In this document: positions 30,516 through 32,368 of the stretch, piece by piece | Layout: each line of letters starts with the position of its first letter | How positions within the stretch are numbered: position 1 is the first letter of the stretch | Assembly (NCBI GenBank): GCA_025363475.1 | Contig: JANYDS010000028.1 | Location: 1 to 32,368, forward strand | DNA length: 32,368 bases | Origin: Terriglobia bacterium | GTDB taxonomy: Bacteria > Acidobacteriota > Terriglobia > Bryobacterales > Bryobacteraceae | Direction: 5' to 3' | Made by a program: the position numbers and the translations under genes | Notes under the pieces: model-generated | Database searches by the model: none | What the model was told of the DNA's origin: nothing | Seen by the model: only the letters and a program-made list of their open reading frames with translations

Positions 30516-32330
30516 GTGGCTGAATACCAGACATACGAATACGACGTACTAGTGATTGGCGCAGGCGGCGCGGGATTGCGCGCGGCGATTGAAGCTTCAG
30601 CGGCAGGCGTTAAGGTCGGGTTGATCTGCAAGTCTCTGCTAGGCAAGGCGCACACCGTGATGGCCGAAGGCGGTATGGCGGCTGCGATGGGTAATGTGGA
30701 TGATCGCGATACGTGGCGCGTTCACTTTGCCGATACGATGCGCGGCGGACAGTACCTAAACAATCCGCGCATGGCCGAACTGCATGCGCAGCAGGCACCA
30801 GACCGCGTAAGAGAACTGGAAGCCTGGGGCGCGGTTTTTGACCGCACCAAAGAAGGCGGCATCCTGCAGCGCAATTTCGGCGGCCACCGTTATCCCCGGC
30901 TTGCGCACGTAGGCGACCGCACAGGCCTTGAGATGATCCGGACTTTGCAGGACCACGGTATCCACCAGGGCATTCAGGTTCACATGGAACACACCATTCT
31001 CGAACTGCTGATGGATGGCGGTCGGGTGACCGGTGCGTTCGGTTATGACCGCGAGAAAGGCCGCTTCAACATCTTCACGGCAAGGGCCGTTGTGATGGCA
31101 ACCGGCGGTATCGGCCGCGCTTACAAGATCACCAGCAATAGTTGGGAATACACCGGCGACGGGCAGTCTCTCTGCTACCGCGCCGGGGCTGAACTGATGG
31201 ACATGGAGTTTGTTCAGTTCCATCCGACAGGCATGGTGTGGCCGCCCAGTGTGCGCGGCATTCTGGTAACGGAAGGCGTGCGCGGCGAAGGCGGAGTCCT
31301 CCGCAACAGCCTTGGCAGGCGGTTCATGTTCGACGACATTCCGGACAACTACAAACCACAGACCGCAGATACGGAAGAAGAAGGCTGGCGTTATGTGACA
31401 GGCGATAAGAGTGCGCGCCGTCCGCCGGAGCTTTTGACCCGCGACCATGTGGCACGCTGCATCAATCGCGAAGTTAAAGAGGGCCGGGGCAGTCCCCATG
31501 GCGGTGTGTTCCTTGACATCGCCTGGATTAAGGACAAGCTGCCGAATGCTGCTGAGCACATCAAGCGCAAACTGCCCAGCATGTACCACCAGTTCAAACA
31601 ACTGGCAGATCTGGACATTACTACAACCCCGATGGAAATCGGACCCACCACTCACTATGTGATGGGCGGCGTGAGGGTGGATGGGGATACGCAGATGTCG
31701 AGCGTGCCTGGTCTGTTCGCAGCGGGTGAATGCGCGGCCGGTCTGCATGGCGCAAACCGTCTGGGTGGCAACTCACTTTCCGATCTGGTTGTATTCGGCA
31801 AACTCGCAGGCGAGTATGCCGCGAAGTTCGCGCTGGAACACTCGGCAGTGAAACCGAACCCGCAGCAGATTGAAGGAATTGCCGCGCTGGCACTGGCTCC
31901 GTTTGAACGCACGGGTGGCCCTGCGGCATACGAAGTGCAGAATAAATTGCAAGACATGATGCAGGAGCTGGTGGGCATCGTCCGTGTGGAAAGCGAAATG
32001 GAACGTGCCGTGGAAGGTTTGCGTGAACTCAGTACGATGGCTGAAAAAGTCACCGTCGAGGGCAACCGCGAATACAATCCCGGCTGGCACACAGCGCTTG
32101 ATCTGCGCAATCTACTGACCGTGGCCGAAGCGGTGGCCATCTCGGCTCTGGCACGCAAGGAAAGCCGCGGCGCTCATTTCCGCGATGACTTCCCGGACAA
32201 GAGCGAAGAGGCCGCGAAGTTCAATCACGTGATCAAACGCGAGGCGGATGGTTCCATGTCTCTGCGTCGCGAACCGCTGCCGCCTATGACGGACGCGATG
32301 AAGCAGATCATTGAGGAGATGAAGGGATGA
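30516..32330 (+). CDS. sdhA: Succinate dehydrogenase / fumarate reductase flavoprotein subunit
   Basis: The catalytic subunit with covalently bound FAD; it oxidises succinate to fumarate (or the reverse) on the inner face of the membrane. The 604-residue protein has the FAD fold VLVIGAGGAGLRAAIEA, GKAHTVMAEGGMAAA with His46 as expected covalent flavin attachment site, and the substrate and capping regions MEFVQFHPTGM, LVTEGVRGEGG and THYVMGGVRVD. HGANRLGGNSLSDLVVFG is also present. GTG at 30516 follows the sdhC stop immediately. The stop overlaps the sdhB start (ATGA). Direction in vivo is not deducible; the TCA-cycle role is most likely given an aerobic respiratory context (ndh). Confidence 0.95.
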   Translation: MAEYQTYEYDVLVIGAGGAGLRAAIEASAAGVKVGLICKSLLGKAHTVMAEGGMAAAMGNVDDRDTWRVHFADTMRGGQYLNNPRMAELHAQQAPDRVRELEAWGAVFDRTKEGGILQRNFGGHRYPRLAHVGDRTGLEMIRTLQDHGIHQGIQVHMEHTILELLMDGGRVTGAFGYDREKGRFNIFTARAVVMATGGIGRAYKITSNSWEYTGDGQSLCYRAGAELMDMEFVQFHPTGMVWPPSVRGILVTEGVRGEGGVLRNSLGRRFMFDDIPDNYKPQTADTEEEGWRYVTGDKSARRPPELLTRDHVARCINREVKEGRGSPHGGVFLDIAWIKDKLPNAAEHIKRKLPSMYHQFKQLADLDITTTPMEIGPTTHYVMGGVRVDGDTQMSSVPGLFAAGECAAGLHGANRLGGNSLSDLVVFGKLAGEYAAKFALEHSAVKPNPQQIEGIAALALAPFERTGGPAAYEVQNKLQDMMQELVGIVRVESEMERAVEGLRELSTMAEKVTVEGNREYNPGWHTALDLRNLLTVAEAVAISALARKESRGAHFRDDFPDKSEEAAKFNHVIKREADGSMSLRREPLPPMTDAMKQIIEEMKG

Positions 32331-32368
32331 GCGGGACAGCAACGTTTCAGATCTGGCGCGGCGACCGG
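32327..32368 (+). CDS. sdhB: Succinate dehydrogenase iron-sulfur subunit, 5' end only
   Basis: An ATG overlapping the sdhA stop starts SGTATFQIWRGDR, which runs off the window after 14 codons. The sequence fits the N-terminal strand of Sdh1-type SdhB proteins (F-x-IWRGD). Identity rests on this short match and on the sdhC-sdhA-sdhB gene order. Confidence 0.75.
   Translation, partial: MSGTATFQIWRGDR

Noticed and set aside
1-32368. tRNA, rRNA, CRISPR array, riboswitch
   Set aside because: No cloverleaf, rRNA core sequence, regularly spaced repeat or recognised aptamer was seen; intergenic gaps are mostly under 130 bp.

Overview
The window looks like the chromosome of an acidobacterium, most likely from the Solibacter/Bryobacter side of the phylum. 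This is judged from gene content only. It carries a VWFA-related secreted protein of the acidobacterial type, a remnant with the secreted-protein motif PDGHPDLQGIW, a large secreted TPR protein, a secreted tannase-like esterase, a haem plus copper PHM-like protein, and an Sdh1-type succinate dehydrogenase. Genes are tightly packed, with many ATGA, GTGA or TGATG start/stop overlaps. I see no rRNA, tRNA, CRISPR array, prophage or biosynthetic cluster.

Layout. Positions 1-1661 hold a disrupted secreted-protein gene and an IS1380-type insertion sequence with 26-bp terminal inverted repeats. Positions 1642-5647 (minus) form a nucleoside salvage operon: deoA, nupC, punA, cdd. It is bounded downstream by the IS and interrupted between nupC and punA by a 260-bp segment that carries a truncated ribbon-helix-helix antitoxin remnant and is flanked by a 17-bp direct repeat. 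Positions 5705-8526 (minus) hold a MoaD-MoaE fusion, a VWFA protein, an Hfq-like protein and an inositol-monophosphatase family protein. Positions 8592-10909 (plus) hold a YbgC-type thioesterase, a ParD/ParE-like toxin-antitoxin pair and a type II NADH dehydrogenase whose start overlaps the toxin stop. hpt lies on the minus strand at 10999-11529.

Positions 11589-21276 are one long plus-strand run: a methyltransferase-like protein, yebC, ruvC, three overlapping genes for exported proteins (unknown, TlpA-like thioredoxin, mono-haem copper monooxygenase-like), pyruvate carboxylase, an exported DinB-like protein and a DUF1697 protein. Positions 21263-23879 (minus) hold a methyltransferase with an extra C-terminal domain and the TPR protein. 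A small antitoxin-like ORF, an S9 prolyl oligopeptidase-like peptidase, a tannase-family esterase (minus), DctA, and a small membrane protein (minus) follow. The window ends in sdhC-sdhA-sdhB, with sdhB cut by the window edge.

Functionally, most genes are housekeeping: nucleoside salvage, molybdopterin synthesis, anaplerosis and C4-dicarboxylate metabolism (pyc, dctA, sdh), and the respiratory chain (ndh, sdh). The parts most worth attention are the ruvC-coupled exported redox cluster at 13712-16778, the scar splitting the nucleoside operon at 2862-3138, the IS insertion that supplies the end of cdd, and a toxin-antitoxin pair coupled to ndh. All identifications come from motif recognition by eye; no database search was run.
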